A program made the position numbers and the translations under genes. A stretch of 64,000 nucleotides of DNA from Sutcliffiella horikoshii (GTDB lineage Bacteria > Bacillota > Bacilli > Bacillales > Bacillaceae_I). Positions 38,229 through 46,023 of the stretch are shown here, piece after piece. Location: the NCBI RefSeq assembly GCF_002157855.1, contig NZ_CP020880.1:1364001-1428000 (forward strand), in the 5' to 3' direction. The notes beneath the pieces are model-generated. The model saw only the letters and a list, made by a program, of their open reading frames with translations, searched no databases and was not told the DNA's origin. The stretch's first letter is position 1; every line of letters begins with the position of its first letter.

Positions 38229-39313
38229 GTAGATCCTCCTGTCATGATATCCAAAATTTTAGCGCTGATACCTGCCGATCCATACGGGTGTTTCCATTTA
38301 GTTGGCGAGTTTAATGTGGTCTCAACTATTTGTATTATTTTTTTAGTGTCATATCCTGCAAGTGTATTGGCACCACAATCCACTGTTTCAGGTCTTTCCG
38401 TATTTTCTCTTAGGGTGATACATGGGGTTCCTAGAATACAAGATTCTTCTTGCAACCCACCGCTGTCTGTTAGCACGATTTTGGCATGTTGTTGCAGGTG
38501 GATGGTTTCCTGAAAATTTGGAGGTGGATCTAGTACTAGAACGTTTTGATGATTACTAAGCCGTGCTAGAAAGTTATTTATTATGAGTATCTTCTTTGTT
38601 CTTGGGTGTAGCGCGAAGACCACTTTATAGGGCGTGTGAGTCGCTAGATGTAGGAGGGCCTCCATAATCCCATTTAAACGTAAGTTGCAATCTGTATTCT
38701 CCTGCCGGTGGCATGTGACAAACAGGTAAGAATCGGAATGTAATGAGTGCTTCTCTAGTATGACTGGCGTGATGCCTTGTGAAATGTAGGTAACGGCGTC
38801 CACGATTGACTGGCCAACAAGGTGGATGCCTGTGTTAATGCCTTCCTTTGATAGATTTTCCACTGCGCCTTCAGTTGGACAGAAAAGGTAGTTGGAAAGA
38901 TGGTCCACAAGCACTCTATTGGTTTCTTCCGGCATAGACCTGTCATAGCTTCTTAAACCGGCTTCTACATGGGCAATTTTCGCAGCCGTTTTACAGGCAG
39001 CAAGACTTGTAGCAAGTGTGGTATTTGTATCCCCATGCACGACAACAAGATCTATTTTCTCCTTTAAAATAAGTTCTTCAATCTTCACCATAATTTTTGC
39101 GGTTGTTTCACTATGTGAGCCAGATCCGACGCTTAAATGATGGTCTGGCTTTGGCAGTTCAAATAATTCCATCACCATGCCATCCATAAAATAATCGTAA
39201 TGTTGGCCAGAATGAATAAAGAGATGATTAAGATCTCGTTTTTTTAGTTCCTTGATCAACACGGCCATTTTAATCAACTCTGGCCTTGTTCCCACTATGA
39301 CGGCTATTTTCAT
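38225..39313 (-). CDS. UDP-N-acetylglucosamine 2-epimerase (WecB/MnaA type)
   Basis: A 362-aa non-hydrolysing epimerase interconverting UDP-GlcNAc and UDP-ManNAc. It has the N-terminal VGTRPELIKMAVLI, VVHGDTNTTLA, HVEAGLRSYDRSMPEETNRVLVDHLS, and LTDSGGLQEESCILGTPCITLRENTERPET. In a spore-surface operon it probably supplies ManNAc for the neighbouring transferases. A housekeeping mnaA for teichoic acid linkage units is expected elsewhere. Confidence 0.93.
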   Translation of the reverse strand: MKIAVIVGTRPELIKMAVLIKELKKRDLNHLFIHSGQHYDYFMDGMVMELFELPKPDHHLSVGSGSHSETTAKIMVKIEELILKEKIDLVVVHGDTNTTLATSLAACKTAAKIAHVEAGLRSYDRSMPEETNRVLVDHLSNYLFCPTEGAVENLSKEGINTGIHLVGQSIVDAVTYISQGITPVILEKHSLHSDSYLFVTCHRQENTDCNLRLNGIMEALLHLATHTPYKVVFALHPRTKKILIINNFLARLSNHQNVLVLDPPPNFQETIHLQQHAKIVLTDSGGLQEESCILGTPCITLRENTERPETVDCGANTLAGYDTKKIIQIVETTLNSPTKWKHPYGSAGISAKILDIMTGGST

Positions 39314-39318
39314 CTCAT

Positions 39319-40341
39319 TTAGTCGTCCTCTCTAATGGTTTTAATTTGAATACTCTCTATTAAGGAAAGAATGCTATTGCATCGGTGTTCCCAGGTGTTG
39401 GATAACGCAATATGTCGGCGAGGGGTGGCATCACCCGGAGCTTCTAAAAGACTCTTTACTTTTGCAATAAAATCCAAGTGACTTGTACCGATGGCGATCA
39501 CTTCTTCATATTTTCTACACTCTGGTAGGTTGGTGGACACGACGGGTTTACCCGTGGCAAGGTATTCATACATTTTCACCGGGTTGGTTGCAAGCGTTAT
39601 AGAATTCACCTTAAAAGGAATGAGACATACGGAAAAAGTTTGAAGGTGCTCTGCTAATTCGTCGTGTGGCAGATGCCCTAAATAGGTAATATTCGGGACA
39701 TCATGCAACCGGAACTTTTTATCAAATTCAATTCCTATAATTACAATAGTGTTGGTTGGAACTGCATATGCAAGCTTACGTATCAACGCTTCATCAACCC
39801 ATGGTGCCCATGCTCCTATATACCCAATAATTTTGTCAGGCTTAGGGGCAATTGACTTTTGTAAATGCAGTCTCATGTTATCGTCATAGGCATTGGGAAT
39901 AAGTTTAATGGTTTTATCGGGATACATTTTTCGTAACCTGTCATGTATCCGACCGGCTGTGCATGTAATGGCATCGGCTTTGGCTACCAACGCTTTTTCA
40001 TATTGTATAGTTAATGCAAATTCATCGACACAGTCGTAGATAATCCAATCGGCCTGATATACATCCAATGTTTCCGCGAGTTTAGGCCATGAACACCAAA
40101 CTCCAACGCGACCTTTCCGTTTCTGTCTAAAAATAGGGAGAGTCACGCTTACTAACTGATGGTGATCATGAATAAGATATAGGTTAGGATAAACCTGTTC
40201 CATGTCTGTATCTTTTTGGGTTTTATTACAATAAAATACGCAAAATCCTTTAGAAGCGAATTTGGCCATTAATTGTTGAGGGCGCTGTTTCATAAAGGTC
40301 CAATCAATGGTAGGAGGAAAAATGATAATGTCCAATGTCAT
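39319..40341 (-). CDS. Glycosyltransferase (GT-B fold)
   Basis: A 340-aa glycosyltransferase with the N-terminal WTFMKQRPQQLMAKFA motif, common in GT4-like surface polysaccharide enzymes. It also has IGYIGAWAPWVDEALI (start of the donor domain), YLGHLPHDELAEHLQ, and TNPVKMYEYLATGKPVVST with the donor-binding Glu. It is the first gene of the minus-strand operon, behind a sigma-K-like promoter. The sugar and acceptor are unknown. Confidence 0.85.
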   Translation of the reverse strand: MTLDIIIFPPTIDWTFMKQRPQQLMAKFASKGFCVFYCNKTQKDTDMEQVYPNLYLIHDHHQLVSVTLPIFRQKRKGRVGVWCSWPKLAETLDVYQADWIIYDCVDEFALTIQYEKALVAKADAITCTAGRIHDRLRKMYPDKTIKLIPNAYDDNMRLHLQKSIAPKPDKIIGYIGAWAPWVDEALIRKLAYAVPTNTIVIIGIEFDKKFRLHDVPNITYLGHLPHDELAEHLQTFSVCLIPFKVNSITLATNPVKMYEYLATGKPVVSTNLPECRKYEEVIAIGTSHLDFIAKVKSLLEAPGDATPRRHIALSNTWEHRCNSILSLIESIQIKTIREDD

Positions 40342-40359
40342 CCCTCTTCTCTAACGTCT

Positions 40360-40416
40360 ACAAGTTCAAAAGTGTACATAATCTATATATAGTGTATGTG
40401 CAGGGGAGAAGGGGGT
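40360..40416. promoter_or_regulatory. Divergent sigma-K-type promoters between the glycosyltransferases
   Basis: Plus strand: AC at 40360, 15 bp, CATAATCTA at 40377-40385. Minus strand: AC at 40416-40415, 16 bp, CATACACTA at 40398-40390. Both match CATAnnnTA exactly, within an 83-base divergent region. Confidence 0.75.
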
Positions 40417-40424
40417 GTAGACAT

Positions 40425-41168
40425 ATGCGGAAGGAATATGGATATTTCAGGGAGGGAAATACTGATCCGAAATTCAGTGTTGTAATTTGCACGTATAATG
40501 ATGCTGAGTATTTATCTAATGCAACAGAGAGTGTGATTAACCAAAGTAAGTGTAATTGGGAGTTAATTATAGTTAATGATGGATCATCGGATGATACCTT
40601 AAAAATACTTGAACCTTTAAAAATCTTCCCCAATATTCATGTCATTTCTTTGCCACAAAATAAGGGAAAAGCATTTTGTTTAAATATTGGGTTGCAAGCA
40701 GCAAAAGGTACATGGCTAGTAGAACTTGATGCTGATGATTGGCTCCCAAAAAAAGCATTAGAAATGTTAGATAATATTGTTTGTGAGGGGGTGGAGGCAT
40801 ACTATGGGAACTATGTTGAATGGAGGGAGAATTACAGTAACAAACAGCTTTCTTTTTCTAGAGTGATTAAAGGCATGCCAGATTTCAACGCGACGATGTA
40901 CTTAGAGAGTGCTTTTCCACTTGCTCCAAGGATATATCGAATGGATACATTGCGGAAAATTGGAGGGTGGTACACAAAGGATATTTTCGAAAGTAGAATG
41001 TATGAGGATGTGTATATTCTGTGTGCTATCAGTAAAAAGGGGAGGCTAGAACACTTGGATGAACTGCTATATCATAGAAGGTTAAGAAGCAGGAGTGTGT
41101 CTGCGAAAGGACGAAAGGATTTGTTTGAGAAGTGGAAAGAGTGGGTTAAAGAGGAATTATCTATTTAA
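40425..41168 (+). CDS. Family 2 glycosyltransferase
   Basis: A 247-aa GT-A transferase with FSVVICTYNDAEYLSNATESVINQ, the nucleotide-binding VNDGSSDDT, the metal-binding ELDADDW (DxD) and an EDVYILCAISKKG region (catalytic base area). There are no membrane spans. It starts at ATG 40425 after AGAAGGGGG; the long frame from 40335 runs through the promoter. Divergent from the four-gene glycan operon, it probably contributes to the same spore-surface glycan. Confidence 0.9.
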   Translation: MRKEYGYFREGNTDPKFSVVICTYNDAEYLSNATESVINQSKCNWELIIVNDGSSDDTLKILEPLKIFPNIHVISLPQNKGKAFCLNIGLQAAKGTWLVELDADDWLPKKALEMLDNIVCEGVEAYYGNYVEWRENYSNKQLSFSRVIKGMPDFNATMYLESAFPLAPRIYRMDTLRKIGGWYTKDIFESRMYEDVYILCAISKKGRLEHLDELLYHRRLRSRSVSAKGRKDLFEKWKEWVKEELSI

Positions 41169-41200
41169 AAGGAGACGATTATAAAGGTATCGTCTCCTTG
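41169..41200. terminator. Bidirectional terminator
   Basis: An 11-bp perfect stem AAGGAGACGAT / ATCGTCTCCTT between convergent genes. Confidence 0.85.
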
Positions 41201-41207
41201 TTGTAGG

Positions 41208-41420
41208 TTATAAGTTTAATTCATCGATGACGCGGACGCCTTGTACATTGTCTAAAAAAATTGTTACCAACTCAGTAGGTGTGACATAGGACCCGTTTTG
41301 CACTTCAACCACAAACGATTCACTACTAACCGAACGTAAACGGCCAAATGGTGTTTGATTCGGAAGATATACTTCAACTGCTCTGTCTATATACTGAGCA
41401 AGGATTTGAGAAAAATTCAC
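41208..41420 (-). CDS. Small DUF2642-like beta-barrel protein
   Basis: A 70-aa protein that looks like a single Sm/SH3-type barrel (AVEVYLPNQTPFGRLRSVSSESFVVEVQNG, then TIFLDNVQGVRVI). This is similar in plan to DUF2642 proteins of bacilli, several of which are spore-associated. The start is GTG 41420 with GGAGG 7 bases upstream; longer frames overlap the preceding gene out of phase. It lies 19 bases downstream of the next gene and is probably co-transcribed with it. Confidence 0.72.
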   Translation of the reverse strand: MNFSQILAQYIDRAVEVYLPNQTPFGRLRSVSSESFVVEVQNGSYVTPTELVTIFLDNVQGVRVIDELNL

Positions 41421-41439
41421 ATTGGTTCCTCCATTCTTT

Positions 41440-41829
41440 TTAGATGGTTTCAACACTTCTATATGGAATAATGAGGATGTCTCCCTCCGGTGTAAGAATT
41501 TCAGCTGCATCCGTCCCTGCAGTAATAACAGTGCCAGTAACAGTACCAAATGTTGTAGCTACTGTTACAGTATCACCTTCATTTTCTATGAAAAATTCCC
41601 TCACTTCTGGTGAAACGGCATCTCCGTTTTCCAATTGAGTAATTAACCTTCTATTTTCAGCAATTAGTTGTGCATTACGTGCTACTAACCCTTCTAGAAT
41701 TGCAACTCTTTCTTCAAGAGAACGGGTGGTTGAATTGGGCTTGCATTTGCTCTCGGAAGAATTTCCTCTTGTGGAACATTTAAAACATCCACATCCCTCT
41801 CGTGAGCTTTCTACATATAATACTCCCAT
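41440..41829 (-). CDS. Cys-rich coiled-coil / barrel protein, probable spore surface
   Basis: A 129-aa protein in three parts. First is an N-terminal Cys cluster (GCGCFKC, then a further Cys). Second is a short coiled coil (LEERVAILEGLVARNAQLIAENRRLITQLE, about residues 38-67). Third is a C-terminal Val/Thr-rich barrel-like domain (TVTVATTFGTVTGTVITAG...ILIIPYRSVETI). No named family was recognised. The build suggests oligomerisation and disulfide cross-linking in a spore layer. It starts at ATG 41829 after AAAGGAGG. Confidence 0.72.
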   Translation of the reverse strand: MGVLYVESSREGCGCFKCSTRGNSSESKCKPNSTTRSLEERVAILEGLVARNAQLIAENRRLITQLENGDAVSPEVREFFIENEGDTVTVATTFGTVTGTVITAGTDAAEILTPEGDILIIPYRSVETI

Positions 41830-42006
41830 TTAAAAGCCTCCTTTATTTACAAAATTGTATTTAGAGTCATTTACTAATTTATTCATATTTGTAAGAAGTG
41901 TCCATGTGCATGTGCCTCTTTTTCAGAGAAAAGATAACAAGTACAAACGTTTTATTATCTCTTTGAATAATTTGTAATACAGAAGAAGAAAGGAGTGAGA
42001 AGGAAG

Positions 42007-42117
42007 ATGAAAGCTGTGCGTGTTATGGGTGAGAATAAGCTCGTTGCAGAAAGTTTGATAGAGAAAAGAAAAGAGAAAAAGAAAGAGAAAAAGAAGACCT
42101 GGAAGTGTTATTTTTAA
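42007..42117 (+). CDS. Very small basic protein (36 aa)
   Basis: MKAVRVMGENKLVAE, then a Lys/Glu-rich stretch, ending TWKCYF. AAAGGAG lies 11 bases upstream, and a dedicated terminator follows 13 bases after the stop, which supports real expression. No family was recognised. It stands alone on the plus strand among minus-strand spore genes. Confidence 0.5.
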   Translation: MKAVRVMGENKLVAESLIEKRKEKKKEKKKTWKCYF

Positions 42118-42130
42118 ACTATACGAGTAG

Positions 42131-42169
42131 AAATAGTATCTTTTGAATTTCATAGAGATACTATTTTTT
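42131..42169 (+). terminator. Terminator after the 36-aa gene
   Basis: AAATAGTATCT / AGATACTATTT stem followed by T run. Confidence 0.8.
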
Positions 42170-42211
42170 ATAGTGGAGATGTTCCCTCAGTAGTTTAAAT
42201 AAAATAAAAAG

Positions 42212-42255
42212 TAGCTTGTAGACGCCCACTTAATATAGGAATCGCCTACAAGCTA
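42212..42255 (-). terminator. Terminator of the CFCGK gene pair
   Basis: TAGCTTGTAG / CTACAAGCTA stem; on the minus strand it is followed by CTTTTTATTTTATTT. Confidence 0.85.
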
Positions 42256-42289
42256 TATTACATCATTTACAAAATACAGTTATTGCTGA

Positions 42290-42619
42290 TTACCCCGCTG
42301 CTCCAGCTAATGGTTCAGCTGGTACTGGAGCGATAAATGCAATGTCCTTACAGCAAACGTAAACTAGTTGACCTTCAACAAACGGTTCGCCAGCACCTGG
42401 AGTCACGACTACAAAAGTGATTAATCCTGATTTTTCATCAATACATGCAATTCTAAAAGTTGTGGTAAATGCTCCAGCAACTGATCCGATTACTACTTCT
42501 TGACCAAGCAAATATTTTGGGAATTTTCCACAAAAACAGTCTTGTTCATGTTTGTGATCTTCTTTATGGTCATCTTCTTTTTTATAACAATTAAACTTAT
42601 ACTCATAGTATAAACTCAT
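42290..42619 (-). CDS. CFCGK/CCK-signature protein, probable spore coat component
   Basis: A 109-aa protein. The N-terminal tail is rich in Lys/Asp/His (KEDDHKEDHKHEQD), followed by CFCGKFPKYLLGQEVVIGSVAG. A barrel-like middle (FRIACIDEKSGLITFVVV) comes next, then VYVCCKDIAFIAPVPAEP and an Ala/Gly end. It is a close paralogue of the gene at 42658 (38 bases upstream) and a distant one of 32385. The His/Cys content suggests metal binding or cross-linking. ATG start with AGGAGG upstream. Confidence 0.78.
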   Translation of the reverse strand: MSLYYEYKFNCYKKEDDHKEDHKHEQDCFCGKFPKYLLGQEVVIGSVAGAFTTTFRIACIDEKSGLITFVVVTPGAGEPFVEGQLVYVCCKDIAFIAPVPAEPLAGAAG

Positions 42620-42657
42620 TAAATTTCCTCCTTATGAAAATTTTTAAAAAGGTAAAA

Positions 42658-42960
42658 TTAACCTTCTGGTGTTACAGGTGTTAATGGTACAGGAGCGATA
42701 AACGCGATATCTTTACAGCAGACATAGAAAAGTGAACCAGCCAGTAAGCCGGTACCTCCTGGTGCTACAACAATCAATGTGATGATTCCAGATTTCTCAT
42801 CCACACAAGCAATTCTAAATGTAACTCCTTCTAATGTTCCTGCAATTGTACCCACTATAACTAATTGCCCTAATAAATACTTTGGAAATTTTCCGCAAAA
42901 ACAATCTTGTTTATGACTGTGATCGTGTTTGTGGTCGTCTTTTTTACCGCAACAACTCAT
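42658..42960 (-). CDS. CFCGK/CCK-signature protein, probable spore coat component
   Basis: A 100-aa paralogue of the preceding entry: MSCCGKKDDHKHDHSHKQD tail, CFCGKFPKYLLGQLVIVG, FRIACVDEKSGIITLIVV, FYVCCKDIAFIAPVP. It starts at ATG 42960 after GAGGGAGG. A sigma-K-like promoter (AC, 17 bp, CATAATAGA with one mismatch) lies about 75 bases upstream. It is the first gene of the pair. Confidence 0.78.
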   Translation of the reverse strand: MSCCGKKDDHKHDHSHKQDCFCGKFPKYLLGQLVIVGTIAGTLEGVTFRIACVDEKSGIITLIVVAPGGTGLLAGSLFYVCCKDIAFIAPVPLTPVTPEG

Positions 42961-43089
42961 AATTTTTGCCTCCCTCTGAATTTTGGTAGGAATATTTACT
43001 TCCTACATTAATGTATTCTAGTTGGTCTATTATGAGAGGGCGTTTACCTTAGTACAAGCGCCTTTTTTCTATGATTCTAGTAACATAGC

Positions 43090-43836
43090 CTATGGGATTT
43101 GAAAATTAATTTTATTGAGGGAAGAACTCGGAGATTGAGTAGCATCAAAATAGATGAATGCTTCTATTGTGCCTTTTATAGGTCGTTTATAATTATCTAC
43201 TGTTATTTCTAACCCTTTTAAAGTCAGTGTGCTGAAACTTTTTGGGTTTATGGGTTTTATCCAGTACTCACCACTTTCCATAATCTTTTTCCGCCAATCC
43301 TCTATAGCATAAACCCATTTAATATCTTCTCTTGCCGTACCAGGGCCTTGGAGCAACTTAGGATCAGAAATCTGCCCAGATAATATTACTGCTCCAACAG
43401 GCATAACTTTCATACAGACCACCATATCATTTAGTGGTTCCTCCCCAGTATTGACAATTGTGAAATGACTATAAATACATACGCTCTCTCCACCTTCAGC
43501 AGGGAAAACTACTGAATAATTAAAATAACTATAAAAATCAAGTGTATTTTGTTTAATACTCGGTTCTCCTTTTATTTTTTGAAAAGTGCTTTCCTCTTCT
43601 ATCTCCACTTCCAACTCCAATATTTTTTGCTGAAGTTCTTTAATTTCTTGTAGATAACTATCTATTTTTTCATTATTTAATACTCTAAGTTTCTGTTGTA
43701 GATAATTATTTCGGACTTTCTCTTTCTCCACTACTCTCTCTAATTCAAGAATTCTATTTCTATATTTAACTACTTCAGCACGGTAGTAGATTACTTGTTG
43801 CTTTGCTCGAAACAACTCACTGTTTGGATCCACCAT
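43090..43836 (-). CDS. Coiled-coil protein with C-terminal beta-sandwich
   Basis: A 248-aa protein. Residues ~8-85 are a heptad-rich coiled coil (ILELERVVEKEKVRNNYLQQ, IKELQQKILELEVEIEEE). Residues ~100-245 resemble an extracellular DUF11/CARDB-type sandwich (SHFTIVNTGEEPLNDMVVCMKVMP, FSTLTLKGLEITVD, GTIEAFIYFD). There is no signal peptide, which fits mother-cell production and assembly on the forespore. Function unknown. It starts at ATG 43836 after GAGGAG. Confidence 0.75.
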   Translation of the reverse strand: MVDPNSELFRAKQQVIYYRAEVVKYRNRILELERVVEKEKVRNNYLQQKLRVLNNEKIDSYLQEIKELQQKILELEVEIEEESTFQKIKGEPSIKQNTLDFYSYFNYSVVFPAEGGESVCIYSHFTIVNTGEEPLNDMVVCMKVMPVGAVILSGQISDPKLLQGPGTAREDIKWVYAIEDWRKKIMESGEYWIKPINPKSFSTLTLKGLEITVDNYKRPIKGTIEAFIYFDATQSPSSSLNKINFQIP

Positions 43837-43905
43837 TCAACACTCCTCACAAGTATGTTTACATCATCTTATGTATCGGACAATCTTCGTTATGAACACA
43901 ATAGA

Positions 43906-43950
43906 AACAGCCAAAGAGCATCGGAGGGTGTTCCGATCCTTTTGGCTGTT
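43906..43950 (-). terminator. Terminator after the Cys-rich spore protein gene
   Basis: AACAGCCAAA / TTTGGCTGTT outer stem with an inner ATCGGA / TCCGAT stem. Confidence 0.75.
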
Positions 43951-43979
43951 CTAGAAAGTGTTTTATTTGTATGTGGAAG

Positions 43980-44720
43980 TTATCTTGGGCGTCTATGTGC
44001 TGGGAAGATTTCTGGGCACTGTTCCGGAAATTGTTTTGGAGGGCAGATTAGGCCTTCGATAATTTCCTCACGTGGGCGGCAGATTTTTGCTTCTACTTCT
44101 AGTTTAACGTCTGCTTCCATTTGAATGTCTAAGCAAAGTGCAAGTGTTACGTCTAGTTGAGAGAATTCGTCTGTTGCGATTAGGTTAGAGTCGCACTCGA
44201 AATATGTTACGTGGCAGTCTAACTCTGTGCCGTCTGGAGCACATAACAGGAATGTTTGAACTGTCGCAAAAGGTAGTGCTTTGGAGCAGCATCTTACGCG
44301 GCCTTGAGCGTCTACTAGTTGAACCGTCACAAACCCTTTGATTAGAACTTTAACGCGTTGTAATTCAATTTCTGTACCGTCTGGTAGTTCTACATCTACA
44401 GACTGACGTCCACCTGGTTGCTCGATTTCCTTGCAGATAAAGCCTTTGTGATGGCGGTGGTGGTGTGCTGCCATTACATCAATTTTACGACCGTGATCGT
44501 CGGACAGGTAACATTCCACTGCTAAAGGACCAATTTTTGGATCTATTTCACATAAAAGGTCTGCAATGTTTGCATCTTCTTCGTGTTCCCAATCGCATGC
44601 AAAGATTCCTTCTAAATCAGAGTTACATATACTTTTAGGGGAAACCTGCACTTGACGAGTTACCCAGTCGTAAACTTTACGAGCCTTAATGCAGACTCTT
44701 TCAGTTTCTTTATGACTCAC
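43980..44720 (-). CDS. Cys/His-rich spore surface protein (SPOCS/DUF3794-like)
   Basis: A 246-aa protein beginning MSHKETERVCIKARKVYDWV, an N-terminal type (VCxKxxKVYDWV) I associate with exosporium/coat proteins and DUF3794-like families. The middle holds HHHRHH and VELPDGTEIELQRVKVLIKGFVTV, and the end is Cys-rich and strand-like. There is no signal peptide. The GTG start at 44720 has AGGAGG. A precise sigma-K promoter lies 51 bases upstream, so late mother-cell expression is likely. The family assignment is from memory. Confidence 0.75.
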   Translation of the reverse strand: MSHKETERVCIKARKVYDWVTRQVQVSPKSICNSDLEGIFACDWEHEEDANIADLLCEIDPKIGPLAVECYLSDDHGRKIDVMAAHHHRHHKGFICKEIEQPGGRQSVDVELPDGTEIELQRVKVLIKGFVTVQLVDAQGRVRCCSKALPFATVQTFLLCAPDGTELDCHVTYFECDSNLIATDEFSQLDVTLALCLDIQMEADVKLEVEAKICRPREEIIEGLICPPKQFPEQCPEIFPAHRRPR

Positions 44721-44770
44721 TAAAAACTCCTCCTATTCATTTAATACCCATTTGGGTTACGGGACTACTG

Positions 44771-44797
44771 TATAGTATGAATTTGGTGGGTAAGTGT
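44771..44797 (-). promoter_or_regulatory. Sigma-K-type promoter
   Basis: On the minus strand AC (44797-44796), 16 bp, CATACTATA (44779-44771), an exact match to CATAnnnTA. Confidence 0.78.
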
Positions 44798-44897
44798 GCC
44801 GAGACAATAACCCAAATTTTATTTTTGCATCAGTTAGTCATATTTCCCAAGTTAATGGAATTACATTTAAAAGGGAGAGTTTTTGGGAGGGATAAGC

Positions 44898-45719
44898 ATG
44901 AAAAGCTTTAAAAATGATGACAAAATTATTTTACAGCAGAAAATTATTCATTTAGGTGCAGAAGTAAAGCGCCTTACTGCAGATGTAGAGAAGCTTAATA
45001 GTAAGTCTCTCTTGAAAAATATAGAAAAACAAAAAGATGAATACGAAGAAAAAATCCAACAACTGACAGATCAACTTGTCAAATTGGAGGAAGAAGAAAA
45101 CGAAAAAGTCTCTAATCTTCAAAAAGAAGTTGCACAATACAAAGGAGAGCTTGCTAAGCAAAAAGAAGATCATCAGGGAAAACTGATGACTATTAGCAAT
45201 GAAGTGTTTCAGCTTAAGCAACAATGTGAAGCAGAACGAACGGCACACCTAAAAGCAATTGAGACGAATGAGGCGCTTGCGGAAGAGCTTGAGGATTTGA
45301 AGATGGAGCTTGATAAACAAAGTACCATAAATTCAGACCTTGAAAAAGAATACGAAATGGTAAAAGAAACGGTGAAAGGGTTGCTTGTGAAAATTGAAAG
45401 CTCCAATCAGGCGCATGAAGGGTACCAAAGGATAGCGGAAATCAATGATCAGCTGGAGGCCGAAAATCAGTCTTACCGCAAGATGGTTGCTGAGTTGGAA
45501 GAGGAAGTTAAAACGCTACATGATGAGAACTCTCTTTTATCAGATGATTTGAAGAAGGTTAATGAGTGCGTAAGGGAGTTGGAAAAGAAAGGGGACCAGG
45601 TAATTCACGAATCCACGAAGGTTTCCAGTCTAGAAAAGAAGAAATCAGCTCCACAAACTCCAACACATGATCCGAGAATGCAATCTTGGTTCTATAATAA
45701 TGTGAAAAAAAACACATAA
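44898..45719 (+). CDS. Long coiled-coil protein
   Basis: A 273-aa protein that is almost entirely predicted coiled coil from about residue 10 to 240 (for example VKRLTADVEKLN, EKQKDEYEEKIQQLTDQLVK, LEEEVKTLHDENSLLSDDL). It ends in a short polar tail DPRMQSWFYNNVKKNT. There is no membrane span or signal. It starts at ATG 44898 after GGGAGGG, with a TTG at 44883 less likely. Divergent from the sigma-K gene at 43980 and inside the spore island, it could be a structural coat scaffold. No family was recognised. Confidence 0.75.
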   Translation: MKSFKNDDKIILQQKIIHLGAEVKRLTADVEKLNSKSLLKNIEKQKDEYEEKIQQLTDQLVKLEEEENEKVSNLQKEVAQYKGELAKQKEDHQGKLMTISNEVFQLKQQCEAERTAHLKAIETNEALAEELEDLKMELDKQSTINSDLEKEYEMVKETVKGLLVKIESSNQAHEGYQRIAEINDQLEAENQSYRKMVAELEEEVKTLHDENSLLSDDLKKVNECVRELEKKGDQVIHESTKVSSLEKKKSAPQTPTHDPRMQSWFYNNVKKNT

Positions 45720-45748
45720 GCCTATACGAGTGATGATAGATGCGGAAA

Positions 45749-45775
45749 ACTTTTTTGTCGAAAACGCATAAGATA
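45749..45775 (+). promoter_or_regulatory. Sigma-K-type promoter
   Basis: AC (45749-45750), 16 bp, CATAAGATA (45767-45775); exact CATAnnnTA, 36 bases before the next start codon. Confidence 0.75.
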
Positions 45776-45811
45776 AAGTATCTTATACTACGAACAAATT
45801 GGAGGTTGCAT

Positions 45812-45964
45812 ATGAACTACTATCATTATTCAGGCCAACCAAAACCTACAGCTGGTCAGGTGAAAGTTTTTTCTTCAAGTAATAAATCCTCTTCTTCGAA
45901 CAAGAAAAAGAAATCCTCCGGTTGTGGCTGTGGCAAAAAAGCAAAAGTTATTCAGGAAGATTAA
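45812..45964 (+). CDS. Small Ser/Lys-rich CGCGKK protein, probable spore protein
   Basis: A 50-aa protein: aromatic start MNYYHYSGQPKPTAGQ, then Ser/Asn/Lys-rich low complexity, then SGCGCGKKAKVIQED. It starts at ATG 45812 after TTGGAGG, with an exact sigma-K promoter upstream. The composition suits a cross-linkable coat peptide. No family was recognised. Confidence 0.72.
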   Translation: MNYYHYSGQPKPTAGQVKVFSSSNKSSSSNKKKKSSGCGCGKKAKVIQED

Positions 45965-46023
45965 TTTCATCAATACTAATTCCCCTTTTCATACATATCA
46001 TCAATATGAAAGGGGGAATTTTT

